64,000 bases of DNA from the NCBI GenBank assembly GCA_963971425.1, contig OZ020517.1, positions 8,806,501 to 8,870,500 on the forward strand, given 5' to 3'. Under the pieces are notes generated by a model, which saw only the letters and a program-made list of their open reading frames with translations, was not told the origin of the DNA and searched no databases. This document shows positions 1 to 12,979 of this stretch, piece after piece. The first letter of the stretch is position 1, and every line of letters begins with the position of its first letter. Origin of the DNA: Bryoerythrophyllum caledonicum (taxonomy: Eukaryota > Streptophyta > Bryopsida > Pottiales > Pottiaceae). The position numbers and the translations under genes are program-made.

Positions 1-763
1 GGCCATTAGGGGTAATTTTTTTAAAAAAATTCTATAATAGATTCATGAAAGCTTACTATTAAAGATAAATGTACTTATTTGCCATAGGCTTCTTCAAATT
101 AGAGCAACAAGATTATACCCTTAGATGTCAAAAGGTGCTACTCGTGGCCATAATATTCTACATGTATGGTGTGGTATTTGAACATGATCAGGTTCAAATT
201 GATTGAAATGACCTCCAAATGAAAGATGTTAGTTGAAGAAGCTTCAATCCAAGGTGTAAGCGTTGCTTAAATTTAATACGTATTTTGAATCCTACAAAAT
301 ACGTGACTGTACATTCGGGAACCGACAGTAGATTCAGGATAAACCATCGTCGCGACGACGAACGAAACTCCTCGAACGTCGCCAGATTCCGTCGAAAAGC
401 GTGGCCACGGCCACACCCTCCAAAACGCCGGGCCAACCCGACCCGGCCCGGCCCGGCGGAGGGAGGGGAAAGAGCCGGGGCAGCGAGCGGAAGGCGCTGC
501 TGCAATGTTGCGTGATCTGCTTGAGCTGCTGAGCGTTCCGCGACGAGAAGGCAGCTCGACAAGCGACGCCGTCACCAGCAGACCACACGAATACTCAGTC
601 GAAATCCAACAATAGGCGCTCACTCTCGTCTCTTCAGATGTTGTATCGATTCGGCCTCCGGAGGACTGACAATTATGGTGGAGTTTTGCTTCTTGGTTTG
701 AGGATAAGGTACTAGTTTTCTTTTGTTTTTCGAATGTGCTCTTGCGGCCATGGTGTGACTGCC
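1..763 (+). promoter_or_regulatory. Upstream region of MRL1 (promoter and 5' leader)
   Basis: No gene was found here. Positions 119-325 are a dispersed repeat (separate entry). Positions about 360-560 are strongly GC-rich, unlike the AT-rich sequence before them, which fits a core promoter or 5' leader. No TATA box stands out. Short ORFs in this stretch have no recognisable domain and are treated as chance. Confidence 0.45.
119..325 (+). repeat. Dispersed repeat also found at 58396-58590
   Basis: About 200 bp here match 58396-58590 in the same orientation with many small differences. Shared landmarks are a stretch around 'ttctacatgtatggtg', 'gaaatgacctccaaatga' and a closing 'acaaa...atacgtg'. 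I see no terminal inverted repeats or tail, so the class is unknown. It lies about 400 bp upstream of the MRL1 coding start. Confidence 0.7.
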
Positions 764-3700
764 ATGGCATCTGCTGCGAGTACTCCTCCGGCGCTGCAAT
801 TGCGTCCGCCACTGTCATGCGCGCTACCGTCCACCATCCCGCCGTCGTTGCTGCTGCTTCCCTCGCGGAATTCCGCGTCGGCTCGGTGCTCGTGGTCGCG
901 GACAAGCGCGGCGCCGCGGGAGCATGTCACGAGTCGAGAGGATGAGGAGCAGGAGGAGCGGGAGCGGGGAGTAGCAGCTGTGCGGGACGCGCCCGCCAAT
1001 GGCGCTGTGAACGGGGCCGCGAACGGGAATTCCAAGCCGCGGCAGCAGCTGGTGGAGGAATTCTTGTTTACGCAGGATTATTTAGAGTCGTTAGATTATG
1101 GCGCGTTTCGCATTGGAGTCGCGGCTGTGGAGGAGGACAGTGCTCCTCCTCCCCGCGAGCGGAGTGCAAAGGTTACGGTTGCATTGGATCCGAGTTCTGG
1201 TTCCGGGAAACGATTGAGATTGAAATTGGCGAGTGGAAATGCTGTGAAGCGCGACGTGCGGAAGCCTGGCGGCCGGGTGCTGCCCGCCACGGTTGCGGAG
1301 GTGCTCCCTTTTAAGCCCGAGACAGGCATGAAATTTTACATCGATTTGTATGCCGCCTTGTTGAGAACTGGAAGGTAAATCATCATCGATTGTTCTCTCC
1401 ATTGGAATATGATTCACCAGCTTTCGACATTTTGATTTTTGGATTCATGCCTAATTCATGCTTAATTTGCTAAACCTCTAAAACCTCTCATTGAATTAGA
1501 GGCGGTGAATTTGTGAACTGAATGTGGCAGGATCAAGGACTGCCTTGTGTTGCTGGGAGAAATGGACAAAGCGGGGAAATTGAGTTTGATGAAGGTACTG
1601 TTAGCGAGCCATGTATTCAGATTGAGGCATTTGGCATTTTAGAGATTTATGAGGTGGTTGTCCTAATTGTTCATCTAACTCTTGTAGGTGAATCACTCAA
1701 AATTTTACGAAGCGTGCAAATCGAGAGGATCTGTGGAAGCTGCATTCGCTTTCGTTAAGATTATGCGAATTTATTCAACAATAAAGCACTACACGATGCT
1801 GCTCGGTGTCTGCTGTCATTTCAAAGACGTCGATGGTGAGAATGACCTGGGCACTGGTCTAGGTTGGAGTTCAAGTGTACCGGTTGCATGTGGTGTTAGG
1901 CTTTCACTCGAGGAGAGACCGTCTCTAGTATGAATGTCTGGCTTGGGGTCAGCAATTGTCTTGATGATTTGCAACAGCGATTAACTTGGAATTTCATTCG
2001 GCAGGAGGATTGCGAGTACTCGCTTTGTTAGAAAGCCGGGGCTTCAAAGCGGATTGCATGTTCTACACGACGCTTATCTCTGCTTGCGCCAAATCTGGAA
2101 AGGTGGATCTTCTCTTTCAGGTTCGAATACAAAACCATATTTTAGAGTTCTTGTTTTTCTGAAGAACAGGTTGAAGGTGAATGTAGGTCTTACTGAAAAC
2201 TTTAGATTCTAAATGCATGTTTTAGTTGATTTCACAATGCTGCAATTTCATTCGAAGCCCATTCGTCCAGATATTCCATGAGATGGAGTTGCACGGTGTC
2301 GAAGCCAACGTTCATACCTTTGGAGCTATGATTGATGGGTGCGCTCGAGCTGGGCATCTGCCCAAAGCCTTTGGAGCTTATGGTATAATGATAGCGAAGG
2401 TAACGGGGAGCCTTCCAGCTAGTCTCATGTTTCCGTTCATTTTGATGCGATCTTCTGCATGCTTTTCTAGGACATTGAACATTCGAGTTCAAGAATGATG
2501 AAAAGATCAATGCAACTATTGTTAATTCTGCATCTTTAATCTTTTTTAAGTGAATAAATTCTGAAAAGTGCTAGATTTATTGTGTATACAGCAAGTGAAG
2601 CCGGATCGAGTTATATTCAACACGCTTATAAACGCATGCAGCAGGGCTGGAGCTGTTCAAAGAGCATTTGATGTTTTAACGGACATGAAATCGGAAGCAA
2701 CTCCAGTGAAGCCAGACCACGTCACGTATGGCGCTCTAATTTCTGGTTGTGCCCGTGGAGGAGAGGTAGCATTCGAAAAACTATTATCTGAGTCTAGAGT
2801 CTCATCAGGGTGTATGCACGAATACTCTATCCACGGACTAAGTTAATGAGGCTGTGAAACATCCAGTAAATTTGTTTTTGCTGGGTACCTCAGGGACCGT
2901 ACATAGCAATTCATATGCAGATGATTTGATACAATGCAGTACTTTATGATTACAGGTGGACAGAGCTCTTGAAGTTTATCAAAGCATGCGCGAAGACAAT
3001 GTGAAGGGATCTCCTTCGTGCTATACTGCTGCTGTACATGCTTGCAGTCAAAAGGGGGACTTGGATTATGCCCTTTCAGTATATGAGGATCTTAAGACGG
3101 ATGGAGTGAAACCCGATGAGGTATCTCTTGCATTTATATGAATCTCAGCAAATAATTTGCGGTGGCTGTGAGATTCAGCTGTACTGGTCGAATTGCTAAT
3201 TTTTTTCTTTTTTTGTGTGGTCCTGTTACATCAGATTCTTGTTCGAGGGTTGTTTGAAATATTTGATCACACTCAAGGTTAAATTGGTTATGTTAATCAC
3301 TACGAGGTGAATTCGATTTTGGCCAGGTATTCTTCAGCGCGTTGGTCGATGTTGCTGGTCATTCCAAGGATATTGACAAGGCCTTCAGCATTCTGGACAA
3401 CATGAAGAAATCGGGCAGAAAGCCTGGAGCGGTTGTCTATAGTTCTCTCATGGGGGTCTGCAGCAATGTAATTAAGCTAGCATCATTATCCTCTAGATTT
3501 ACACATCGATTAGTGTCAAATAACACATTGTAGAATTCTTAAAGCACTGAAACACTTGCTGCCCTCTCTCCCGTGCGTGTTTAAAAATTCTCACAAGAAT
3601 AGTCCAAATTTACTCATGAAGCACTCGAGAGTTGTGCTTTATTAATATAGTATCTTAAACCTGAACACGGGAAGATCCAGACGTACTCTAACGCAATGTG

Positions 3701-6657
3701 CCCTGCTCTTTGTTTATATATTGGTGCATCATGCAGCTAGGAGATTGGAAAAAAGCATTGGAATTATACAACGGCATTCGTTCTTCTCGCGTGAAGCCCA
3801 CGGTGTCAACGTTTAACGCTCTTATGACAGCTCTTTGTAAGTTATCCAGACTTCCTTTCTCTCTTTCTCTCTCCCTCTTCTTCTTCTTCTCCTTTTTTTT
3901 TTTTTTTTTTTTCCCCCCCTTTGTGCATGATATTATTTCTTAGGTGTTGTATTGATGTTATTTATTATTATTATCACCATCACCATCATCATTTTTAATT
4001 TGTTTTTGACATGCCATGTGAGATTTGAGACTTTTAAGTTTTGTGCAACCTGAATTATTGACCAGACGACTATAAATTGGCCTCTTTCCCGCTCAGGTGA
4101 AGCATCGCAATTGGACCAGGCACTTTCTGTTCTCAAAGACCTGAAAAGGACAGGGACGCCCAACGAAATTTCTTACGCCATCTTACTGAAAGGTTGCGGA
4201 AAGTAAGAAACTTCCCTACTATTAGTTTGATTTGTATTGAACGTGTTCGCAAACATCCAAATAAGTAGGATATGTAACATTTCAAGCTCATTTGAGAGTT
4301 GATGATATTTCTCGTGGATGTGCAGGGCGGGAAGCGCCGATATGGCTCTTGATCTATTCATGACCGCAAGTGCTGAGGGTATTAAGCCGAATGTAATCAT
4401 CTGTGACAGCATTATAGGTACATGTCGACAACTTTGGTTTTGCAAAACAATCGTGATGAACAAGGAGATTGGACTCCCTTAAGAGAGAAACGCACAGAGC
4501 CCACAAGTAGGACTCTATACTTGACTTTCTATATTTAAAAAACTAGTGATGCTCCGAACCAGGACGTTCATCTTTGTCTATACAGAAGGTCCAGTCAGTG
4601 GAGCTTTCTAGTCTAATGAGAAATTGCTTTTGTAAGTGTTCAACTGTTTTAGTATGTTATGATCGTATAATGCTTGCAATCTGGGCTATATTTGCGCAGC
4701 TCACACAGATGGGGATGATTTCTTTCTTTAATGAAATTGGCATTTACTAAGAAGTGTGATTTGTGTTCTCTGGATTTTTTCTACAGGCCTGTGCTTACAA
4801 CAAATCCAAACCTCTGCAGCGGCACCTCAGGTTTCGTTGACCATGCTTCCTCCTGCAGATTCTAGCAACATTCACCCACAAGACCAGTGGTATCATCCTG
4901 TTTCACTCGCCGAGATCTGGTTACCTCTGTTGCCAAATTTGAGATTTATAAGAGAGGATTTTATCATATCATAATCATTTCCATAATCATCATAATTTCA
5001 TGTGGATATACTCATGTATACACGATAATACCACCTTGGACAGGTTGACATGGGCCCTTGCTATGTATCGCCAAACCATAGAAGCAGGTGCACTTCCAAC
5101 AATCGAGACTTTATCGCAGTTACTGGGCTGCTTGCGCAAGCCAGAGATACCAGCACCCACTGCGACAAGCTTTGAAGACAGGAGCCTTACGTTTTTTGGA
5201 CATCCACCTGCCCAGTCTCCGCCTCCGCCACCAACACCTGCAGTGTCTCTTGATGGCTTCGATGGCTTTGGCATCTACGATCCTCGTGCTCTTTCCCTGT
5301 TTGAGGTTCAAATTCACAACTCCTCTTCTTGTGATAGGTCTTGTGAAGGGAATGCCTTGGTCACGAAGAAAGCAATTTTTGTGGTTTTTGGATCCCATTT
5401 GGGACGAAGATTTGGCATCAAAAGAAAACAGAAGGTTATTTGAAGGATTATATGACACTAGCACACATCATCTTGTTTCAAGTTTGTAGCAGCTGAAGAC
5501 TGGGCCGAGGTTTCGTTTCTTGTATTCAGCTACTTACCACTGAGCCTAATCGATATTGCAGGAGGCATCAACGCTTAAAATTGCACCAACGTTCGATTAC
5601 ACCACACTTCAGCCAATTGTCATCAATGCGGAGTCAATGCCGGCTTTTGCAGCTGAGGTACTTTTCTGTTTCTCCCTCCTGGGAAGTATTGACCCCTCTT
5701 TCCTTAGGTTGATTGCACTGAATGATAATAGAATCACTGATTTCCGATAGGAGTTGGAAGGATATCTTTATTTCTACGAATTTCCGCTTCAGTCACTTCC
5801 CTTCCTTTATGAGAGGTTGCAAATTGAATGGTAAATTTACATCGATGCCCTCTAAGTCACGTCCTTGACTCCCACAGGTTTGCTTGCTTACTGTATTGAA
5901 GGGTTTGAAACAACGACATACTGCAGGTAATAATACATTCACTACAATCCCAGAAATGCATCCCACCTGTATTCATTCAAGGACTTAAAGATCTTGCAAA
6001 ATCCGGTTTTTTAGAAAGCATTACCAGGCTTCAGCCTCAAGGATGTGTGAGATTTTGAGATTGACCTAAATGAAGTGTGTATGTCACTTTACAGGTGCAC
6101 GTGTACCAGCTGTATTAATCAAGTTACATGTAGACAGGAAAGAAACTTTCAGGCCCAAGGGGGGCATGATTTCTATGACCGTCGCTGATAAGTGCGTAAC
6201 ACCCTTACTCAACCAAATGCTTTGAAGCTAATTGCACTAAAGTCGCACAGATTTGTACATTGTATTAACTTCTTTCTGTGCATGTAACAGGACTGGCCAA
6301 GCAGTAGCAGCAGTCTTAAGACGACTACATCTGAAACCTCAAGGTTACCCAAGCGGAGGCGAGCTTCGTCTCACAGTGGTGGAAATACAGAAGTGGCTGA
6401 AGCGTAAACCGAACACATCATCATCGGCAATGAAGACTCCGTTCGCTGCCCCTGAGAAAGGTCACTCTCACTTCTCTATGCTGGCGAAGACCATAGCAGA
6501 TCAGCAGCGAGCCATTCGAATGGGCACTTTGACGCCCCACCACCAGGCCTTGGACATGTTTACCGACATGGACATGAGGCAGGGGCAGTTGGACCAGGAG
6601 GACTTCACGGAATCATATTCTCCCAAGCGCTCTCGCAGGCGCTCCAGCAGCTTCTGA
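764..6657 (+). CDS. MRL1: MRL1-like chloroplast pentatricopeptide repeat protein (17 exons)
   Basis: In Arabidopsis and Chlamydomonas, MRL1 is a chloroplast PPR protein needed to stabilise and process rbcL mRNA. Exons that keep frame throughout: 764-1374, 1531-1594, 1688-1835, 2005-2120, 2271-2399, 2592-2765, 2956-3120, 3327-3467, 3737-3836, 4097-4202, 4326-4417, 4787-4889, 5044-5305, 5562-5657, 5879-5936, 6095-6191, 6291-6657. They total about 942 aa. The N-terminus is Ser/Arg/Ala-rich and suits a transit peptide. PPR signatures follow across exons 3-11, for example HTFGAMIDGCARAGHLPKAF, VKPDRVIFNTLINACSRAGA and FFSALVDVAGHSKDIDKAF. These and the C-terminal TGQAVAAVLRRLHL block match MRL1 from family knowledge. 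An in-frame ATG lies 30 bases upstream (734); 764 has the better context (gccATGGca). Splice sites are inferred from GT/AG and phase, not from transcripts. Confidence 0.85.
3853..3917 (+). repeat. Pyrimidine-rich low-complexity tract in an MRL1 intron
   Basis: A CT/CTT-rich run followed by a long T run lies in the intron between 3836 and 4097. It is a simple-sequence tract with no sign of coding. Confidence 0.8.
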
Positions 6658-7222
6658 AACAGGTTCTACACTCCCTTCTTTTAATTCGTCGAAGCTTATT
6701 CACCAAGTAGAAAAAGCAAACAGTCTGGTACACTTGAATGTTACGTCCAACTATCACGGATCATAGGAGATTTTGACTCTTTCCACTGACAACCTGGCCC
6801 GAATTGGGCCTAGACTTCCTGGACAGAGCAAGGTGAAGAGGAAACCCTACTGAGCTGTGACCTCATGCTGTGGTCACACTATCTTGTTAGCAACAGTAAC
6901 TCAGATTTCAATATCATGAGCATTCTAGAGATAGCTCCACCTTTTTAGAGGGAAACTGGAATTTCATCTTGTAAAGATCCTTTAATACATGTTAGAACAT
7001 CATGCGATTGCCTTTTTTTCTGCTTTCAGTTTTCCAATTCATGTGTACTTTTTCCGTATAAGTGAACTAACCCTCTCAGGACGAGCGACCCATCTGTGGT
7101 CGTTAGAGCACATACGAACCGTACGTGCTGCGGTTGCCTCATCTTCTACAAAGTGCCTATCAGAAGGTAATAACACCAGCCTTACAGTTGAGCAGAATCC
7201 ACTGGTCAAGTTGCAACTTGCG
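6658..7222. other. Convergent 3' region between MRL1 and the ABCA gene
   Basis: The stop codons of two convergent genes lie 565 bp apart. The interval is presumably both 3' untranslated regions and both polyadenylation sites. I see no other gene, and short ORFs here look like chance. Confidence 0.6.
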
Positions 7223-10200
7223 CTACGAAAGTGCAACCACGCCACCTGCCTTGGAAACTTTGATAAACACGTCTTCTAGGGTGGTGTCGGTAAGACCCCA
7301 GGCTTGAATGTGCAAGCGTTGCTTTGCTTGCTCCATGCTCATGAACACGTTGGCCACGCTCACTTCAGTCTTGGGCAGCTCGAACTTTTGCGTGCCTGCT
7401 AGACTGTACACTTTCCTGGCATTCTTCGACAAGTTCATGGCCACGTCGATCACTTGTGCTTCTTCCTGCTGCGGTGTTGTGATTGTCAGCACATACAGTC
7501 CTCCAAACCTGGCTCTCAGCTGTTACATCACAGCTGATTTCTCAAGTCAGACCTTGCTGATTGTCTGCGCTACTTTCTCAGTCCATATCTGGAGACGAAA
7601 GACATGAGATGCATCACCTCTTTTGCGTTACCAATGCATTGGAGCTCGCCGTTGACGAAAATACCGACCCGGTCGCACAATGCTTCCGCCTCTTCCATGG
7701 AATGAGCTGAAATGGCAATCCATTGTGTTAGTACGTAAACGAGCATTGTTCGTTATGAGTTTCATGAGGAAAAGGAGAGAGCATACTCGTGAGGATGATA
7801 GCACGATCTTGCTTGGAGTCTTTCACCACACTCCACAGGTTGTACCGAGACGCGGGGTCAAGCCCCGTGCTTGGCTCATCCATATACACTACCTGCAAGC
7901 AAGTTGGCCACCATCCAACATTCTATTGCAACGTACAGGGACTGATACCTTTCACTTTGGGGGAAGCTACTACTTTCTAGAAGTGTACCTGAGGATTTCC
8001 AATCAGGGAAATCGCCACGCTCAGCCGTCGCTTCATGCCACCTGAGTATTTCCGACATTGTTTATCGCCCACTTTGTTGTCAAACAAGTTGACGCGTTTC
8101 AAAGAGCTCTCCACCGCCTGCGCCAAATTATCATACAACTCAATGTTAGTTGGAATCGATCCGCAATAGTCTCTTTTCACACTCAGTGCAGCAGAAGACA
8201 CATCTCTCTTCTTCTGTTCTGCACCGAAAAATTAATGTCTCTTCTTCAGAACAAGATTTTCCCGTCATCAACAATTCTATTTCCCACATCACGTGACGGT
8301 TGGCAGACTTACAGCGTTGAGCTCTGCGCCGGTCAAGTTTTTCAAACGGCCGTAAAACAACAGGTGTTCACGAGCAGTTAGTTGTCCCCACAACAAACTG
8401 CAAAAGACACACGAGTTGGATCATAAATCTCTTCCAAGCTATGTTCACAGACCAGTCTACTCAGACAGTAGCTCAAGTTGAAGGAGCAAGAAACGCACTC
8501 GTGCTGGGGGCAAACCCCCATACAAGAATAGATGCGGTTCATTTCAGTGAGAATATTCATCCCTTGAATATATGCGGTGCCTGCTGTTGGCTTGAGGAAA
8601 CCAATCATCTACAGAAGAAGAAGAAGGTGGGACATCAGGAAGATCTCAACCAATAGCAGTAAAGTAAGCATCGAGATGAGTAGGGGCTGTAACACGTCAC
8701 CATGTTGATGCTGCTGGTTTTGCCAGCTCCATTAGGTCCAAGAATTCCGACGCACTCCCCTCGCGCAACTGCCAGTGAGAATGTCCTCACAGCGTACTTG
8801 GGCGGGTTGCCATCCTTAGCGGGATAAACACGCTTCAGGTTGTCGCAGATGATAGAATAAACTTTATCCGGCCTTGAACGCAACTCCTGCACCAACTTCT
8901 TCTGCAACATGACGAGCATGATTCACCATGATTGTAGGGAATCTGTCAAGATGAGAGCGAATGAAAGACAGTCTACTACCTCACGAGCAACGTCTGGACG
9001 ATCGCTGGGAAGCTTGTCATCTTCAGGATTTATGTGTGACGCAGCCTTTAACTCTTCGCAAAAGATCGTATCCAGTTCAGAGTTGGGCTTCAAAAACTTC
9101 AAAAAGAAGAGAGGATGCTTGTTCACTCCACTTTCTGATGCAGCCACTTGGTCCAAGTAGATGGTCAAAAGCATAAAGATCATCCACTCCATGAACAAAA
9201 TGACTAGCACGTTACTCAACCCGTTCTTCGAGTCCTGCAGATTACGCCATCGCATACCGTTCGTGTTCTGCTTCGAAGACAACTTACCCGCATTATTATC
9301 AGAAGGAGATTCACACCTCAACTGCTTCATAACAAAATGTAGATTCACATGAAGATGTACTGTACTAGTCATTACTTGTTACTTACCGCGTACACAGCCT
9401 GAAATGAATACTGCGAGAATTCATAGAGGCCTCTGTAGGTCGCGAATGCTGGAATTATCTCCAATCCCAAAACGAGATGCGCTGCAAGGATCCCAGCTAT
9501 GCATCAGATCCGAGTGCATTGAGACCACAATATGGACTTCGGAGATATGAATTTGAACAGAAAGTATTCTAAAGATAGTCATAGTTATACAATTATACAG
9601 GATTATAGAAAACTTACGGCTGGTTTGAGGGTCAACAACAAAGTTCTCGAAGAAAAATCCACCGAGTAAACCAGATCCAAACACGTACAGATATCCAGCC
9701 ACTGCCATCCAGATCCAGGTTAGTGCTAATGAAGCAAAGATGAAAGTAAAACGCAAAAGATTAAGAGAAGGGGACCAACCTGTGGCGGTTTTGATGTCCC
9801 AGAAAAAGTTGGACGAAAGGAAACCGAAGGCGATGATCATGTTTATATAGAGAAACGAGAAGACGAATTGAATACCATAGTCATTCTTCAAGAAAAATTG
9901 CAGCCCTGCGGAAAATATGGCATGTCTAAGTTGAGAAACAACAGTCTAATGAACAGCAACGAGAGAATAAACTGAATGAAAGCTACAGCTAAATAACCAA
10001 CTCATAACTGCATGAAAGTTAAAGACACATCACCAAGAACTAGTACAAAACCAAGAGCTACTCACCCACGGCAGAGCCGAAAAGAACGAAGCAGAACATA
10101 TAGATCATAAAGAGCACCAGAAAATAGATGTAGGTAATGGTCCAGTAAGATAAATCGCCAAGGCCATGCATTTTCATCATCATCCGGAGATGGTACTGCT

Positions 10201-12979
10201 TCTCATACACTAACGCTGTCAAAACCACCTAAGACATATCCAACCACATCTTCTGTGAGTTTGAAAGCAATAACAAACTTTAGATCTACTTCTATGAGGA
10301 CTCTGTCTAGTGCGTAAGCAGCAACATTAGCATCTATAAAAGACATCAGTTGAAGACGAAGTCAACTCAAGTAAGCCTGGCAGGTGATGAAACTTACAGG
10401 GTACAGAAAGCCCAAAACCCACATGTAGAAATGTGGCCCGAGCAACGATGAGAGATCAAGTCGAAGTTGCATGGAGGATTTGGGCATCTCCTTCACAAAG
10501 AGCAATGGTAGTTGGGCCTTCGGACCCATCAGAAAGCGAAAGAAAGCCTGTGAAGCCTGCAGATTATAGAGGGCTTCAAAACACGACAGATCATCCTAGT
10601 AATTTCCAATATGCACAGGTCAATTATAATCACCCTCAAATCCATGTCCATCGCATTCATTTAGTGATGATACAACATCAATCTATAGTAAATATTGCAA
10701 ACAGAAAGGAGCATGGCACCCATCTGCAGGTGCTTCAGTAACATACACAAGAGAAGTTCATAATAGTAGGCGGTGAAACATTCTGTTTTACACTATGTGT
10801 GCGTGGTTTGATTCACCATGTATCAGAGTTTTGACTGGTCATAGGAACAAGGAAATGCAACTCAAATGACCTTGGTACCAATGCTAGCCTCAGAAGAACA
10901 TTGATAATAAGGTATACCATATTCAGAGACCGCGAAACTCGAACAAGACTTGGAGATTCATGAGCAGTCTGGTTGCTGAATGTCGCATTGAACCATATGT
11001 CCGCATAGAATGCAGACGCATTTGTACGCCCGAAGTCATAAGCTGCCAGGCTCAGATGTTAGAGAATCTGTCTCTGCAGCAGCAGCAGGTTAGGACAAGT
11101 TGCAACTACTAACACATGTCATAAGAAACGTACGTACCTACGGGAAATTCATTGATCTGCTTAAAAGCATTTCCCTTCCGAAATCCTCGATAAAGTTCGT
11201 CATTGACAGATTCTGCAGAACTTAGCCATAATGTTGTGGTCGGGACGCACTCAAATGCTGCACATTTGCCCACAATCAACGTGAACTCTGCAAAAGATCA
11301 TACAAGACCGGCCTTCCCTCATCCACACCAGTGTGGTAGTTCAAGAGAAGGGCGGATGATGACTACATGAAGCAAGCCAAATCATGGTGCATTGCTGTAA
11401 ATTCAGAGTACAATCAATAGACTAGCTATTTGAGACTTGGAAACATATCAGATTATCCGATAACATTATCCGAACAGTATCCATCAGATGAGTAGTACCT
11501 TTGACTACAGGTGGCCCTAACGCACTTGGAATAGATAAAGTGAAGGCCGCATACGAGCAATTAGGTTGCAGCAGCTGAATCGGCGTCTGTTTTACAAATG
11601 CCGACTCGAGCAAAAGGGTATTCCATGGATGAGCATCCGAACCCTGAACATTCCACCAGCCTGAACAGAATCAAACTTCATGACTACATCAAAACATGAG
11701 ACACGATAAATCTGGACAGCATAGTATAACCAAATGAAAAGATACAGTCCATCAAAGAAGAGGTTTCAGCAAGTAATTACGCATTTGAACTCACCGCAAC
11801 CACTGTCGAAAGCGAGTAGAGAGGATCACTGCCATTCAAAGCACCGCCGACCAACAAATAACTGGCCAAGACTGCAGCAGATGAATAGTGATGTTAGGTG
11901 AAAAGCAGGTACACCTCAGATGGTTCTCAGGAAAGCTCTAAGTCAGTGCAGCTTACTATCGGCCATCGTTTGGTTGGATCCCGTGTAAGGAATGGTACAT
12001 CCGCAGCTTCCAGTATCCCGACATGAAGCATCTTGCAGGGCGGGCGAGCCAGGATTTCGGACAGCACGATGCTGTGGCAGCGGCACCTGCAAAATGGCAG
12101 GCCAACCTTGCGGGTACGGTACCTCGCAGAACTCCACCTGATCTTGGTCCGAATATGCAACTCCACAGGTCTTGGTGCACCCAGCAGTTCCATTCACATG
12201 CGGCACACATTTACACCCACACTGGAACTCGCTGCCAAGAAGGTGGTTCACCACTGCTTGGATCACGACAAGAAGCACGCACAGGGTAAGTGGGAAGCAA
12301 ACCATACAGCTATTGGTCTTCCAATTCCTCTTCTGCACAACAATCAACCAGAGCATACGTTAGGCCTCTAACAGCTCATATCTATCTCATACCCCACACA
12401 AACGTTGTAAAATCGAACAAGCAACAAAGTGTAAAATAATACTGTATAACTCTTCAACTCCAGTGTACACAACTTCAATCCATCAATCGAAGCACAGTTG
12501 TAAGAACCTCATACAAACAACGAGAGCAAGACTTCACTTTTCTTATGCAAATGATCAGATTGTCTGAAGGCACAACGTCCAGAATAATTGACTTGCAAAT
12601 AATAGCAAACATGAGAGAACTCCAGACTTTAGCTCATTCATAATTTCTTTCCTTGCTGAGCTGCAAGGTGATAAAACCTCAACTCTTTTTCATCCTGCAT
12701 TGTTTGTTAAAAGGGTTACAGCCAAATATACATTACCTGGTAGGTGAGGTTCTTGCGAAAGAGAGCATCGGCTTGAGTGCGGTAGGCTGTGTGATGCAGT
12801 GGACCACTATGATCCAGAGTCCCATCCTCTGTGGTGGAATATGATCCCGGGTCCAAAGTTCGATCATCCGCAACAATGTCCAAAGGTTGATCATCTGTCA
12901 TGGATTTTGCGTCCCGGTCCGTGGCGCGTTCAATCGCCATGGTGCTTGATTCCGGCTCCAAAATGCAAGCAATCGTCAT
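7223..12979 (-). CDS. Half-size ABC transporter, ABCA family (plant ATH subfamily)
   Basis: ABCA proteins are membrane pumps, usually for lipids; this half-size form has one membrane domain and one nucleotide-binding domain. About 19 exons read on the minus strand. The order is: a TQADALFRKNLTYQ exon (12737-12979); a membrane and Cys-rich lumenal exon with QCGCKC (11957-12332); several lumenal exons (11871-10918); RLDLSSLLGPHF (about 10400-10555); ALVYEKQYHLRMMMKMHGLG (about 10071-10230); further membrane exons (9905-9387); and the ATPase. The ATPase shows Walker A GPNGAGKT (about 8730), Q-loop MGVCPQHE (8500-8608), signature YSGGMKRRLSVA (about 8010-8040), Walker B VYMDEPSTGLDP (about 7860-7890) and the switch region AHSMEEAEALCDRVG (about 7690). 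All key ATPase motifs are intact. The start is uncertain: ATG at 13004-13006 or 12937-12939 is also in frame. Exon ends are approximate. Confidence 0.85.
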
